64,000 bases of DNA from Janibacter endophyticus (GTDB taxonomy: Bacteria > Actinomycetota > Actinomycetes > Actinomycetales > Dermatophilaceae). Shown piece after piece: positions 19,837-28,416 of the stretch. The stretch covers positions 2,714,930-2,778,929 of the forward strand of contig NZ_JAFEJG010000004.1 of the NCBI RefSeq assembly GCF_016888335.1, in the 5' to 3' direction. Within the stretch, counting starts at the first letter, position 1. Every line of letters starts with the position of its first letter. A program made the translations under genes and the position numbers. The notes below the pieces were generated by a model, which saw nothing but the letters and a program-made list of their open reading frames with translations, was not told where the DNA came from and made no database searches.

Positions 19837-21087
19837 GTGGCCTCCGTGGACATCCAGACCGTCAAGGCCCTCGCCGGGCCCGAGGGGCACGAGCTGCTCA
19901 GCGCGCTGCCGCCGTACGACGAGTCCCAGGTCCTCGCCCTCCAGGATCGCCTCCGCAGCGCGGGGTACCCCCCCGAGCTCGTCGCCGCCGCGCTGACCCA
20001 GCAGCGCCTGCGCCACCGGGCACGGGCCAAGTTCGGCGAGTTCGCCGACGGCATGCTCTTCACCCCCGACGGGCTCGAGCAGGCCACCCGTCTCGAGGTC
20101 GCCGCCGCCCACGCGTCGCGCTACGCCGCGGCGTCGCTGGCCACCGTCCACGACCTCGGCTGCGGCATCGGCGCCGACGCCATGACGATGAGCTCTCTCG
20201 GCGTGACCGTGCACGGCGTGGACGTCGACCCGGTGACCGCTGCCGTCGCCGACGCGAACCTGCGCCCCTGGCCCGACAGCCGGGCCCGCCCGGGGAGGGC
20301 CGAGGACTTCGAGCCGCCGGCGGACCCCCTTCGCTCCCGGGTGGGGGTCTGGCTCGACCCGGCGCGCCGCACGCCCGGCGTGGCCGACATCAGCGGACGC
20401 ACCCGACGGGTCTTCCGGCTCGACGAGATCTCGCCGGGCTGGCAGACCGTCCTCGCCATAGCCACCGCCGTCCCGGCGACCGGCGTGAAGATGTCGCCCT
20501 CGCTCCCTCACGACGTGCCCCCGCTCGGCACCGAGGCCCAGTGGGTCTCCTACGACGGGACGCTCCTCGAGTGCGCCGTGTGGTGGGGCCCGCTCGTCCG
20601 CTCGGCGGGCCGCACCGCCCTCGTCATGCGGCACGACGCCCCGAGCGTGCGGGTCGACCAGACCCAGGCCGACGAGGACCCGCCCTCCCTGTCCTCGCTG
20701 GGCGCGCTGGGCTCCCACCTCTATGAAGCGGACCGCGCGATCGTGCGGGCGGGTCTTGTCGGCGCGGTGACCGCGGAGGTCGACGGCGCGGAGGCCGAGC
20801 CCGGGCTGGGTCTCGTCTCGAGCGAGCAGGCGATCGAGCTCCCCTTCGCCCGCGGCTATCGCGTGCTCGAAGCGATGCCCTACAACGTCAAGACGCTCCG
20901 GGCGTGGCTGCGCGAGCGCGGCATCACCGGGCTGACGATCAAGAAGCGCGGCATGCGGATCGACGACGACCAGCTGCGCCGTTCGCTGAAGATCGGTCGC
21001 GGTGCCGGATCGGGCGCCCAGGCGGTCGTCATCCTCACGCGCGTCGCGGGCGATCAGGCCGCGATCCTCGTCGAGCCGCTCACGTAG
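19837..21087 (+). CDS. SAM-dependent methyltransferase with THUMP-like domain
   Basis: A 416-residue protein. Class I methyltransferase motif I is VHDLGCGIGAD at about 104-114, with an acidic motif II in HGVDVDP. The C-terminal part, with MPYNVKTLRAWLRERGI and LTIKKRG, resembles the THUMP-like domain of an actinobacterial methyltransferase family of unknown substrate. THUMP-like domains bind RNA in other enzymes, so RNA modification is a reasonable guess but not shown. Two GTG starts are possible, 19837 and 19846, both with purine-rich stretches upstream; the earlier is listed. Its stop codon TAG is part of the -10 element of the next gene. Confidence 0.75.
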   Translation: MASVDIQTVKALAGPEGHELLSALPPYDESQVLALQDRLRSAGYPPELVAAALTQQRLRHRARAKFGEFADGMLFTPDGLEQATRLEVAAAHASRYAAASLATVHDLGCGIGADAMTMSSLGVTVHGVDVDPVTAAVADANLRPWPDSRARPGRAEDFEPPADPLRSRVGVWLDPARRTPGVADISGRTRRVFRLDEISPGWQTVLAIATAVPATGVKMSPSLPHDVPPLGTEAQWVSYDGTLLECAVWWGPLVRSAGRTALVMRHDAPSVRVDQTQADEDPPSLSSLGALGSHLYEADRAIVRAGLVGAVTAEVDGAEAEPGLGLVSSEQAIELPFARGYRVLEAMPYNVKTLRAWLRERGITGLTIKKRGMRIDDDQLRRSLKIGRGAGSGAQAVVILTRVAGDQAAILVEPLT

Positions 21088-21090
21088 CCT
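21085..21090 (+). promoter_or_regulatory. -10 element of the GH3 lipoprotein gene overlapping the previous stop codon
   Basis: TAGCCT, whose first three bases are the stop codon of the methyltransferase gene, lies 7 nt before the GTG of the GH3 gene. It is consistent with a leaderless transcript. Confidence 0.45.
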
Positions 21091-21097
21091 GGCGCGC

Positions 21098-22306
21098 GTG
21101 ACCCGACTGCGAGCCGCCGCCCCAGCCCTGGCCACCCTCGTCGCCCTCGCGGCCTGCTCCGGCCCTCCGTCACCCCAGACCACCTCCGCGGAGGAGACCA
21201 CGACGTCGACGACGTCCGCGACGCAGTCCTCACCCACCGCCGGGGGGCCCTCCGCCAGCGACTGCGTCACCTCGGCCCGCGACGCGATGACCCGTCAGCA
21301 GCACGCCGGCCAGCTCCTCATGGTCGCGCTCACCCCCGACATGGGGCAGGCCGGGCTCGACGCCCAGATCGAGGGCGGCCTGGGCAGCATGCTCTACCTC
21401 GGCGGCTGGACCGAGCGTGCCACCGTGGAGGCTGCGAGCCAGCACCTCCAGGACCGGGCGCTCGACCTCGACGGCACGACGGTCGGTCTCCTCGTCGCCG
21501 CCGACCAGGAGGGCGGCGAGGTCCAGCAGCTCACCGGGCAGGGTTTCTCCACGATCCCCTCCGGCCGCGACCAGGGCGCGATGAGCCCCGCAGAGCTCGA
21601 GCGACAGGCGACCGCCTGGGGCCAGGAGCTCAAGCAGGCCGGCGTCAACGTCAACCTCGCACCGACGACCGACACCGTCCCAGCCGAGATCGGACGCGCC
21701 AACGGACCCATCGGCCAGTACGGCCGGGAGTACGGCGCCACACCGGCAGCAGCAGGCCAGGGGGCCGTCGCCTTCGCGAAGGGGATGCACGCCGCCGGCG
21801 TCATGCCGACGACCAAGCACTTCCCCGGCATCGGCCGGATCCGGGGCAACACGGACTCGACCGCCGACGGGATCACCGACGACACCGCGACGACGAAGGA
21901 TCCCCACCTCACCCCCTTCGCTGACGTCATCGAGGCCACGCCGACGATCGTCATGGTCGGCAACGCCCGGTACCCCAAGCTCGATGCGAAGAACCCGGCG
22001 CCCTTCTCGGAGGCGATCGTCACCGACCTGCTGCGTGAGCAGATGGGCTTCGACGGGGTCGTCATCACCGACGACGTCGGCGTCGCCAAGGCGGTCGCGG
22101 ACGTCCCGGTCGGTGAGCGGGCCACCCGCTTCATCGAGGCGGGCGGCGACATCGTGCTCACCGCCGACGCGCGTCAGACGGCGACGATGACCGAGGCGAT
22201 CGTCGCGCGGGCCGAGTCCGACGAGGAGTTCGCCGATCAGGTCGAGGCGGCGGTGACCCGGGTGCTGACCCTCAAGGAGGAGATGGGTCTGCTCACCTGC
22301 GGCTGA
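21098..22306 (+). CDS. Glycoside hydrolase family 3 lipoprotein, NagZ/LpqI-like
   Basis: A 402-residue exported lipoprotein. A short basic N-terminus and hydrophobic stretch end in a lipobox LAAC, with Cys20 as the lipidation site, followed by a Ser/Thr-rich linker to about 55. The GH3 N-terminal domain has AADQEGG near 134-140, KHFPG at about 240-244 and ITDD near 323-326 (nucleophile region). The DSH acid/base motif of NagZ after KHFPGHG is replaced by NTDST, so activity on N-acetylhexosaminides is uncertain. LpqI-type proteins act in cell-wall recycling. The GTG start is supported by TAGCCT 7 nt upstream. Confidence 0.83.
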   Translation: MTRLRAAAPALATLVALAACSGPPSPQTTSAEETTTSTTSATQSSPTAGGPSASDCVTSARDAMTRQQHAGQLLMVALTPDMGQAGLDAQIEGGLGSMLYLGGWTERATVEAASQHLQDRALDLDGTTVGLLVAADQEGGEVQQLTGQGFSTIPSGRDQGAMSPAELERQATAWGQELKQAGVNVNLAPTTDTVPAEIGRANGPIGQYGREYGATPAAAGQGAVAFAKGMHAAGVMPTTKHFPGIGRIRGNTDSTADGITDDTATTKDPHLTPFADVIEATPTIVMVGNARYPKLDAKNPAPFSEAIVTDLLREQMGFDGVVITDDVGVAKAVADVPVGERATRFIEAGGDIVLTADARQTATMTEAIVARAESDEEFADQVEAAVTRVLTLKEEMGLLTCG

Positions 22307-22318
22307 GGGCGAAGGGGG

Positions 22319-23413
22319 TCAGTGCGGGTGGTCGTGGTCGACGTCAACCGGCAGCCCGGACTGCACGTCGGTGACCGGCATCGAGGAGTCCGCGGGGAGG
22401 TCGAGCGAGCTCGCGGGCCTGCCCTTGAGCATCATCTGCGCGCCGAGGCTGGCGACCATCGCGCCGTTGTCGGTGCACAGGCCCGGGCGCGGCACACGCA
22501 GCTGGATCCCGGCGTCGTCGCACCGCTCCTGCGCCATCGCGCGCAGCCGTGAGTTGGCCGCGACACCACCCCCGATCTGCAGGGCGGCGACGTCGTGCTC
22601 GCGGCAGGCGAGGACCGCCTTGCGGGTGAGCACGTCGACGACCGCCTCCTGGAAGGACGCGGCGACATCGGCGACCGGGATTTCGACACCGGCGGCCCGC
22701 TGCGTCTCGACCCACCGCGAGACCGCGGTCTTGAGCCCGCTGAAGGAGAAGTCGAAGCGGTGCCGCTCCATGTCCTTGCGCGAGGTCAGACCACGCGGGA
22801 AGTCGATGGTGATCTGCCCGTCGCGCGCGGCCCGGTCGATGTGCGGCCCACCGGGGAAGGGCAGCCCGAGCACGCGCGCCACCTTGTCGAAGGCCTCCCC
22901 CGCCGCGTCGTCGATCGTCGAGCCGAGGCTGCGGATGTCGTGCGTGACGTCGGGGACGAGGAGCAGCGAGGAGTGCCCGCCGCTCACGAGCATCGCCATC
23001 GTCGGCTCCGGCAGCGGCCCGTGCTCGACGATGTCGACGGCGACGTGGCTGGCGAGGTGGTTCACGCCGTAGAGCGGCTTGCCGAGGGCGAGGGCGAGGG
23101 CCTTGGCAGAGGCCACCCCGACCATGAGAGCCCCGGCGAGCCCCGGGCCGGACGTGACGGCGATGCCGTCGAGGTCGTCGAGGGCGACCCCGGCCTGGGC
23201 GCACGCTCGCTCGATCGTCGGGACCATCGCCTCGAGGTGGGCGCGGCTGGCGACCTCGGGCACGACCCCGCCGAAGCGGGCATGCTCGTCGACCGAGCTC
23301 GCGACCGCGTCGACGAGCAGCTCGGTGCCGCGGACGATGCCGACGCCGGTCTCGTCGCAGGAGGTCTCGATGCCCAGGACGAGCGGGGTCGAGGTGGTGG
23401 GCGAAGGGGTCAT
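22319..23413 (-). CDS. tsaD: tRNA N6-adenosine threonylcarbamoyltransferase TsaD
   Basis: A 364-residue TsaD/Kae1/Gcp protein. The metal-binding HxxxH is in NHLASH, with His about 119 and 123, followed by [10 protein letters not shown] and the [13 protein letters not shown] block. With TsaB and TsaE it transfers threonylcarbamoyl from TC-AMP to A37 of tRNAs reading ANN codons (t6A). The last residues VDHDHPH are histidine-rich beyond the usual domain. It is the last gene of the tsaE-tsaB-rimI-tsaD series, and its ATG shares one base with the rimI stop codon (TGATG), so the two are coupled. Confidence 0.96.
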   Translation of the reverse strand: MTPSPTTSTPLVLGIETSCDETGVGIVRGTELLVDAVASSVDEHARFGGVVPEVASRAHLEAMVPTIERACAQAGVALDDLDGIAVTSGPGLAGALMVGVASAKALALALGKPLYGVNHLASHVAVDIVEHGPLPEPTMAMLVSGGHSSLLLVPDVTHDIRSLGSTIDDAAGEAFDKVARVLGLPFPGGPHIDRAARDGQITIDFPRGLTSRKDMERHRFDFSFSGLKTAVSRWVETQRAAGVEIPVADVAASFQEAVVDVLTRKAVLACREHDVAALQIGGGVAANSRLRAMAQERCDDAGIQLRVPRPGLCTDNGAMVASLGAQMMLKGRPASSLDLPADSSMPVTDVQSGLPVDVDHDHPH

Positions 23414-23865
23414 CAGCTCGCCTTCCGAAGGGTCAGCCCGAGGACGAGCGCGTCGACCCCACCCGGGTAGTAGCCCCGGCGGGTCTGCAGGGTGGTGAAG
23501 CCACGCGCCGCGTAGAGCGCCCGCGCGGCGTCGTTGTCGGCCCGGACCTCGAGGATGACCCGCTCGGCACCCGCGCCGCGCGCCCGGGTGAGCAGCTCGT
23601 CGAGCAGGGCGGCGCCGAGACCCTGGCGACGGCCCCGAGGCGCGACCGCGATCGTCATGACGTCGCTGACGTCGCCGCCGTGGTCGAGCCCGGCGTAGCC
23701 GAGGATCCCGCCGTCGTCCTCGACGACGAGGTAGTCACGACGCGGCCGGCCGGCGAGCTCGCCCCACCAGGACTGCTCGGACCACGCGTCGTCGGGGTAG
23801 ATCTCGCGCTCGAGCGCGGCGAGCGCCGGGATGTCCTGCCAGGTGACCGCCCGCCACGTGGGCAC
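23413..23865 (-). CDS. rimI: Ribosomal-protein-alanine N-acetyltransferase RimI
   Basis: A 150-residue GNAT protein with acetyl-CoA motif [12 protein letters not shown] at about 77-88 and the RAxNxxARxLYxxxGF signature as [17 protein letters not shown]. RimI acetylates the N-terminus of ribosomal protein S18 and is commonly found between tsaB and tsaD in actinobacteria, as here. The GTG start at 23865 is chosen because similarity begins immediately ([15 protein letters not shown]) and the upstream sequence is a large palindrome rather than coding DNA. Confidence 0.88.
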   Translation of the reverse strand: MPTWRAVTWQDIPALAALEREIYPDDAWSEQSWWGELAGRPRRDYLVVEDDGGILGYAGLDHGGDVSDVMTIAVAPRGRRQGLGAALLDELLTRARGAGAERVILEVRADNDAARALYAARGFTTLQTRRGYYPGGVDALVLGLTLRKAS

Positions 23866-23883
23866 CGGCGCGTCCCCCGACCT

Positions 23884-23935
23884 CGCACGAGCCAAGGCTC
23901 GTGTCGCCTGAGCGACACGAGCCTTGGCTCGTGCG
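23884..23935. repeat. Perfect 24-bp-stem palindromic repeat inside the tsaB-rimI gap
   Basis: The left arm starts CGCACGAGCCAAGG and ends GTGTCGC, and the right arm is its exact reverse complement. Each is 24 nt, with a CTGA loop at 23908-23911. This is the longest perfect stem of the repeat family in the window. It lies 18 nt upstream of the rimI start and 7 nt after the tsaB stop, within an apparent operon. It could reduce rimI-tsaD expression or act as an RNA processing or stability element. Confidence 0.85.
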
Positions 23936-23942
23936 ATGGGGG

Positions 23943-24707
23943 TCACTGGTCCGCTCCGGCGGTCGGGTCTCGTGGGTCGAGCGCGTGCGGGTCGCGGCGA
24001 AGGGCCTGCTGGTCCTGGGGCCGGGGCACCAGGGCGGGCTTGGGGGCACCGGGCATCGTCGCGTCGGGGCGGCGGAGGTAGAGCGGCTCCGTCGGCTGCT
24101 CCTCGCCGAGGCGGTGGCGCACGAGCGCGACGCCACCGAGCGCGGCGGCGGAGACGTCGAGCGAGCCTGCGGCGTGGGGCAGCGCGTCGGGGTAGAGCAC
24201 GGTGCCGCGCCCGGCGATGGGCAGGGCGCGCTCGGCCTCGGGCAGCTCGGCGGCCTTGCCGACGGTCGGGCCGCTGAGCCGCCGCCACGGCAGGTGCGTC
24301 TCGTCGCCGGACGCCACCGTCTCGTAGACCGAGGTGTAGACCTCCTTGCGGCGCGCGTCGGTCGCGACGAGGAGCGAGCCCTGCCCGCCGGCGAGCACCC
24401 ACGCGTGGGCGAGCGCGTCGTGCGAGGGCACCCCGAGGACGGGGATCCGGCGGGCGTGCGCGAAGGTCAGCCCGGTGACGATCCCGACCCGCAGCCCGGT
24501 GAAGGGGCCGGGCCCGGTCCCGACCGCGACGAGCTCGACGTCGGCGGGCGTCGACCCAGCGTCGTCGAGGACGCGGGCGACGAGCGGGGCGAGCAGCTCG
24601 GTGGTCCCCCGGGCGTCGACGACGTGCTGCTCGGCGAGCAGCCCTCCGTCGAGGGAGAGCAGCGCGACCGTCACGGCGGAGGTCGAGGTGTCGAGCGCGA
24701 GGAGCAT
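23943..24707 (-). CDS. tsaB: tRNA threonylcarbamoyladenosine biosynthesis protein TsaB
   Basis: A 254-residue ASKHA-fold protein beginning MLLALDTSTSAVTVAL and containing GTGPGPFTGLRVGI, the TsaB signature. It dimerises with TsaD and is needed for t6A synthesis but lacks TsaD's metal ligands. The ATG overlaps the tsaE stop (TGATG arrangement), indicating coupled translation. The C-terminal 40 residues are Pro/Arg-rich and extend past the usual domain. A large palindrome separates its stop codon from rimI. Confidence 0.93.
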   Translation of the reverse strand: MLLALDTSTSAVTVALLSLDGGLLAEQHVVDARGTTELLAPLVARVLDDAGSTPADVELVAVGTGPGPFTGLRVGIVTGLTFAHARRIPVLGVPSHDALAHAWVLAGGQGSLLVATDARRKEVYTSVYETVASGDETHLPWRRLSGPTVGKAAELPEAERALPIAGRGTVLYPDALPHAAGSLDVSAAALGGVALVRHRLGEEQPTEPLYLRRPDATMPGAPKPALVPRPQDQQALRRDPHALDPRDPTAGADQ

Positions 24708-25183
24708 CAGCGGCCCTCCAGGTGGGCGACGAGCTCGTCGACCCGCTCCGCCCAGCGGCCCCGGCCCACGAGGTCGAGCGTGCGGGACTCCGTCGCCGGG
24801 TCGGCGGTGAGGGTGAGCTCGAGCCGGTCCGGGCTCAGCTCCTCGACGAGACCGCTCCCCCACTCGACGATCGTCACGCTCTGGGTGAGGTCGGTGTCGA
24901 GGTCGAGGTCGTCGAGCTCGGCGCTCCCGCCGAGACGGTAGGCGTCGACGTGGACGAGAGCCGCTCCGCCGACGAGGCTCGGGTGGGCCCGCGCGATGAC
25001 GAAGGTCGGCGAGGTCACCGGACCACGGATGCCCAGCCCCTCGCCGATGCCCTGGGTCATCGTCGTCTTGCCGGCGCCGAGCCCCCCGGCGAGCACGACG
25101 AGGTCGCCCGCGCCGAGCCGCTCCCCGAGCCGACGGCCGACCGCGCGGGTGTCGTCCGCGGTGGCCATCGTCAGCATGGTCAC
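24707..25183 (-). CDS. tsaE: tRNA threonylcarbamoyladenosine biosynthesis ATPase TsaE
   Basis: A 158-residue P-loop ATPase with Walker A GGLGAGKTT at about 33-41 and VTSPTF soon after, typical of TsaE (YjeE). The acidic HVDAYRL motif follows. It stimulates the TsaBD complex in t6A formation. The GTG start overlaps the stop of the upstream hydrolase (GTGA). In-frame ATGs at codons 3 and 6 are alternatives. It is part of the alr-hydrolase-tsaE-tsaB-rimI-tsaD series, all with overlapping or closely spaced ends. Confidence 0.94.
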   Translation of the reverse strand: MTMLTMATADDTRAVGRRLGERLGAGDLVVLAGGLGAGKTTMTQGIGEGLGIRGPVTSPTFVIARAHPSLVGGAALVHVDAYRLGGSAELDDLDLDTDLTQSVTIVEWGSGLVEELSPDRLELTLTADPATESRTLDLVGRGRWAERVDELVAHLEGR

Positions 25184-26313
25184 GCCGGCTCCTCCACGGC
25201 GTCGCCGGTGTCACGGACCACGGCGTCGGCATCGCTCCCGCGGTCGGCCTTGCGGGTCGCGCCGGAGATCCCGCGCCTGATGAGCTCGAGCACCTCGTCG
25301 GCGACGACCTCGGGACGCTCCATCGGCAGGAGGTGACCGGCCCCCGGCACGACGACGTGCGCGCTGTGCGGGACGAGCTCGACGATCTCGTCGCTGTGCG
25401 AGGGCGGGGTGAGCTCGTCGCGGCTGCCGCCGATGACGAGCACCTCGGTGCGGGCCAGGCCCGGCAGGGCGTCGCGGACGTCGAGGTCGTCGAGGTGCGG
25501 CAGGAACGCGGCGGTCGTGTCGAGCGGCGTGCCGAAGATGACGTCGGAGAAGTGCTCGAGCGTCTCGTCGTCGGCCTTGCGGCCGAACCCGTAGCGCTGG
25601 ACGGCCGCCTTCTCGGCCTCGCGGCCCACCCGGCGCACGCTCTGCCAGAGGGTCCGTCGTGCGCTGAGCCCGCGCAGCAGGCCGGGCCCGAAGCGGACGA
25701 CGAAGAGGTCGAGGATCTTGCCGAAGCCGACGCTCACGAGACCCATCCCGCCGGCGCTCGTGGAGACGAGCGCGACCGCCTTGACCCGCTCCCGCACGTA
25801 GTCCGGGTAGAGGCCGGTGAGGCTCATGATCGTCATGCCGCCCATCGAGTGACCGACGAGGACGACAGGCCCCTCCGGAGCGAAGGCGTCGAGCACGGCC
25901 TTGAGGTCGCGACCGAGCTGCTCGATGGTGCAGTGGTCGTGGTCCCCCACCCCGGAGAGCCCGTGGTTGCGCTGGTCGTAGCAGACGACCCGGTAGCCCT
26001 CGAGGATGAGGCGGGCGCGCAGCCGGGCCCATGACGTGAGGTCCAGGGTGAACCCGTGGGCGAGCACGACCGTGGGGCGACCCTTGCGGGTCGACCCCTT
26101 GGGCTCGTCGATCTCGACGTGCAGCACGGTGCCGTCGGACGCCACGGCCGCCTCGAGCCGCTCCGCGGTGTGCCCCCACGGGTGGCTGCCGTCGGGGTGG
26201 GTGGCATCCGACCGGGCTCCGCGACGGGCCACGGCGACGGCCCCGGCGCCCGCGGCGATCGCACCGGCCCCGAGGGAGGTCCCGACGACGGTCTTGGTGC
26301 GACGGGAGGCCAT
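25180..26313 (-). CDS. Alpha/beta-fold hydrolase with N-terminal hydrophobic segment
   Basis: A 377-residue protein. After a Gly/Ala-rich hydrophobic stretch at about 10-30 (possible anchor) comes an alpha/beta hydrolase domain with the oxyanion region LAHGF near 84, DQRNHGLS near 113, and nucleophile elbow GHSMGG at about 154-159 (Ser156). The His is probably in GAGHLLPMERP. No specific substrate can be assigned. A hydrolase gene between alr and tsaE is common in actinobacteria. Both ends overlap neighbouring genes by 1-4 nt, so it is in the same operon. Confidence 0.85.
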   Translation of the reverse strand: MASRRTKTVVGTSLGAGAIAAGAGAVAVARRGARSDATHPDGSHPWGHTAERLEAAVASDGTVLHVEIDEPKGSTRKGRPTVVLAHGFTLDLTSWARLRARLILEGYRVVCYDQRNHGLSGVGDHDHCTIEQLGRDLKAVLDAFAPEGPVVLVGHSMGGMTIMSLTGLYPDYVRERVKAVALVSTSAGGMGLVSVGFGKILDLFVVRFGPGLLRGLSARRTLWQSVRRVGREAEKAAVQRYGFGRKADDETLEHFSDVIFGTPLDTTAAFLPHLDDLDVRDALPGLARTEVLVIGGSRDELTPPSHSDEIVELVPHSAHVVVPGAGHLLPMERPEVVADEVLELIRRGISGATRKADRGSDADAVVRDTGDAVEEPA

Positions 26314-27503
26314 CAGGCGCTCACCCCGTCGTCCGGGCCGACGTAGACGCGCGGGACGCGCGCGCCCAGCCGGGTGACGATCTCGTAGTTGATGGTGCCG
26401 GCGGCCTCGGCCCAGTCCTGGGCGGTCGGGTCGCCGTCGACGCCACGACCGAGGATGACGACCTCGTCACCGGCGACCGCGTCGGAGGCCGGCCCGAGGT
26501 CGAGGGTGAGCTGGTCCATGCACACCCGTCCCGCGACGTGCAGCGTGCTCGACCCGACCCGCATCGGTCCCGCGTTGCCCGCGTGCCGCGGGATGCCGTC
26601 GGAGTAGCCGAGCGGCACGAGCCCGAGACGGGTCGGCTCGGAGGTCGTGTACGCGTGCCCGTACGAGACGCCCTGCCCCGCCGGCGCGTCCTTGACGTTG
26701 ACGAGCCGCGCGGTCAGGCGCATCGCCTCGCGCAGCCCGAAGTCCTCCGGCCGGCCGAGGTCTGGGACCGGTGAGAGGCCGTAGATCGCCAGCCCGGGGC
26801 GGACGAGGTCGAGGGCCGCGGAGGGGTTGGTGAGGGTGGCCGCGGAGTTCGCGAGGTGGCGAAGGGGGATCCGCAGGCCCATCCGCTCGGCCCGGGAGCA
26901 GACCTCCATGAAGGTCTCCTGCTGCTGGCGGACCGTCGGGTGGTCGGGCGCGTCGGCCCACGCGAAGTGCGACCAGATCCCCTCGACCTCGACGGCGCCC
27001 TCGGCCTCGAGCTCGCCCGCACGGCGCAGCACGGCGTCGAGGTCGTCACCCCACGAGCCGCCGCGGCCCAGGCCGGTGTCGACCTTGATGTGGGTGCGCA
27101 CGGTCGTGCCGGTCTCGCGGGCGGCGGCACCGATCGCCTCGATCGCCCAGGGGGCTCCGGCAGAGAGGGTGATCTCGGCGCGGGCGGCCTCGGTGAGGTC
27201 GTCGCCCGGGGCGAAGAGCCAGGTGAGCAGGGGTGCGGTGACCCCGGCCGCGCGGAGGGTGAGCGCCTCGGCGAGCTGGGCGACGGCGAGGTAGCGGGCT
27301 CCCCCGGAGAGCGCCGCACGGGCGGAGGGGACGAGCCCGTGGCCGTAGGCGTCGGCCTTGACGACCGCGATGACGCCGGCGTCCCCGGCCCTGCGGTCGA
27401 GCTCGGCGACGTTGTCACGGATCGCAGCGAGGTCGATGGTGGCGCGGCTCGTCCCGAGGTAGGGCTGGGTGGTGCGCGCGGGGGGCTCAGGGGGCGACGT
27501 CAT
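26313..27503 (-). CDS. alr: Alanine racemase
   Basis: A 396-residue fold-type III PLP enzyme. The PLP lysine is in VVKADAYGHG (Lys about 49) and the catalytic Tyr in SYGHAYTT or the later LGYSDGIPRH region, as in the family. It makes D-alanine for peptidoglycan. GGGGAG precedes the ATG at good spacing and a TAGGAT -10 lies 9 nt upstream. This gene therefore probably begins the transcript running through the hydrolase and tsa genes, in addition to any read-through from glmS-nnrD-GNAT. Confidence 0.95.
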   Translation of the reverse strand: MTSPPEPPARTTQPYLGTSRATIDLAAIRDNVAELDRRAGDAGVIAVVKADAYGHGLVPSARAALSGGARYLAVAQLAEALTLRAAGVTAPLLTWLFAPGDDLTEAARAEITLSAGAPWAIEAIGAAARETGTTVRTHIKVDTGLGRGGSWGDDLDAVLRRAGELEAEGAVEVEGIWSHFAWADAPDHPTVRQQQETFMEVCSRAERMGLRIPLRHLANSAATLTNPSAALDLVRPGLAIYGLSPVPDLGRPEDFGLREAMRLTARLVNVKDAPAGQGVSYGHAYTTSEPTRLGLVPLGYSDGIPRHAGNAGPMRVGSSTLHVAGRVCMDQLTLDLGPASDAVAGDEVVILGRGVDGDPTAQDWAEAAGTINYEIVTRLGARVPRVYVGPDDGVSA

Positions 27504-27512
27504 GGTCTCCCC

Positions 27513-27518
27513 ATCCTA
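27513..27518 (-). promoter_or_regulatory. -10 element of alr
   Basis: TAGGAT on the minus strand, 9 nt before the alr ATG. The intervening bases include GGGGAG, so the transcript would have a very short leader rather than none. Confidence 0.4.
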
Positions 27519-27606
27519 GGTCGGCGGGCTGCGACGACCCGTCAGGCTCACCCCTGCGCACCGTCCGGCAGGGTGCCCAGCAGCGGTGGGCCTGCCGGGC
27601 ACCAGG

Positions 27607-28416
27607 TCAGCGGTGCCACTCGTAGGGGGTCGTCGTCGTCACCCGGACGAATCCGGAGCGCTCGAGGATCGGCCGGGAGTCCTCGGTGGAGTCCGAGTGG
27701 AGGTATCGCACGCCGCGCTCCATGGCCGACCGGGCGCGGGCCGCGGTGAGGGCGCGGTAGACGCCCCGGCGGCGCCAGTCGGCGCGGGTCGAGCCGCCCC
27801 AGATACCGGCGAAGGGGGTGCCAGGCACGGGTTCGAGCCGGCCGCTGCTGACGATCTCGCCGCCCGCCTCGGCCACCCACATCTCGAGGTCGCCCTCCCC
27901 GGAGAGCACCCGGCGCACAAGCTCGTCGGCCATCCGCTGCTCGACCTGCGGCGGCGAGCCGAAGACCGCGCTGGCCGCGGCCACCGCGGCGCGCACCTCC
28001 GGCTCGGTGAAGACCTGGCGGACGGTGACCCCCGCGGGCGGCTCGTGCTGCACGAGCGCCTCGGCCGGGCCGATCATCACCGACTCCTCCTCGTCCGCGA
28101 CGAACCCTCGGGCGGTCAGTGCCTCGATGAGCCCCGGTGCCTCGTCGTGGCTGCGGGTCTTCCACTCGAAGGAGGTGATGGTGGGGTCGCCCACGAGCCG
28201 GTCGACGACCTCGTCGACGAGTGCGCGGACATCGCTCGCGTCGAGCCCCTCGAGGTCCTGACAGCTGACGAACCCACGGCCACCGTCGTAGTGGCCGATC
28301 GCCACCGGCCCGACCCGCTCGCTCCGGTGCGCCGAGGGCATCTGCATCTCGTAGGGACGGAGGACCTTGTCGTACTGGCTCAGCAGGTCCGCGCGGTCGG
28401 TGGTGGGCTCGCTCAC
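27607..28416 (-). CDS. GNAT family N-acetyltransferase
   Basis: A 269-residue protein. The C-terminal half is a GNAT domain with GIWGGSTRADWRRRGVYRAL, a motif A ending in RRGVYRAL, at about 203-222, and a final SGF segment. The N-terminal half shows no clear motif but could be a degenerate second GNAT fold. The acceptor substrate is unknown. The GTG start overlaps the nnrD stop by 4 nt, so the two are coupled. There is a 103-bp gap before alr. Confidence 0.75.
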   Translation of the reverse strand: MSEPTTDRADLLSQYDKVLRPYEMQMPSAHRSERVGPVAIGHYDGGRGFVSCQDLEGLDASDVRALVDEVVDRLVGDPTITSFEWKTRSHDEAPGLIEALTARGFVADEEESVMIGPAEALVQHEPPAGVTVRQVFTEPEVRAAVAAASAVFGSPPQVEQRMADELVRRVLSGEGDLEMWVAEAGGEIVSSGRLEPVPGTPFAGIWGGSTRADWRRRGVYRALTAARARSAMERGVRYLHSDSTEDSRPILERSGFVRVTTTTPYEWHR

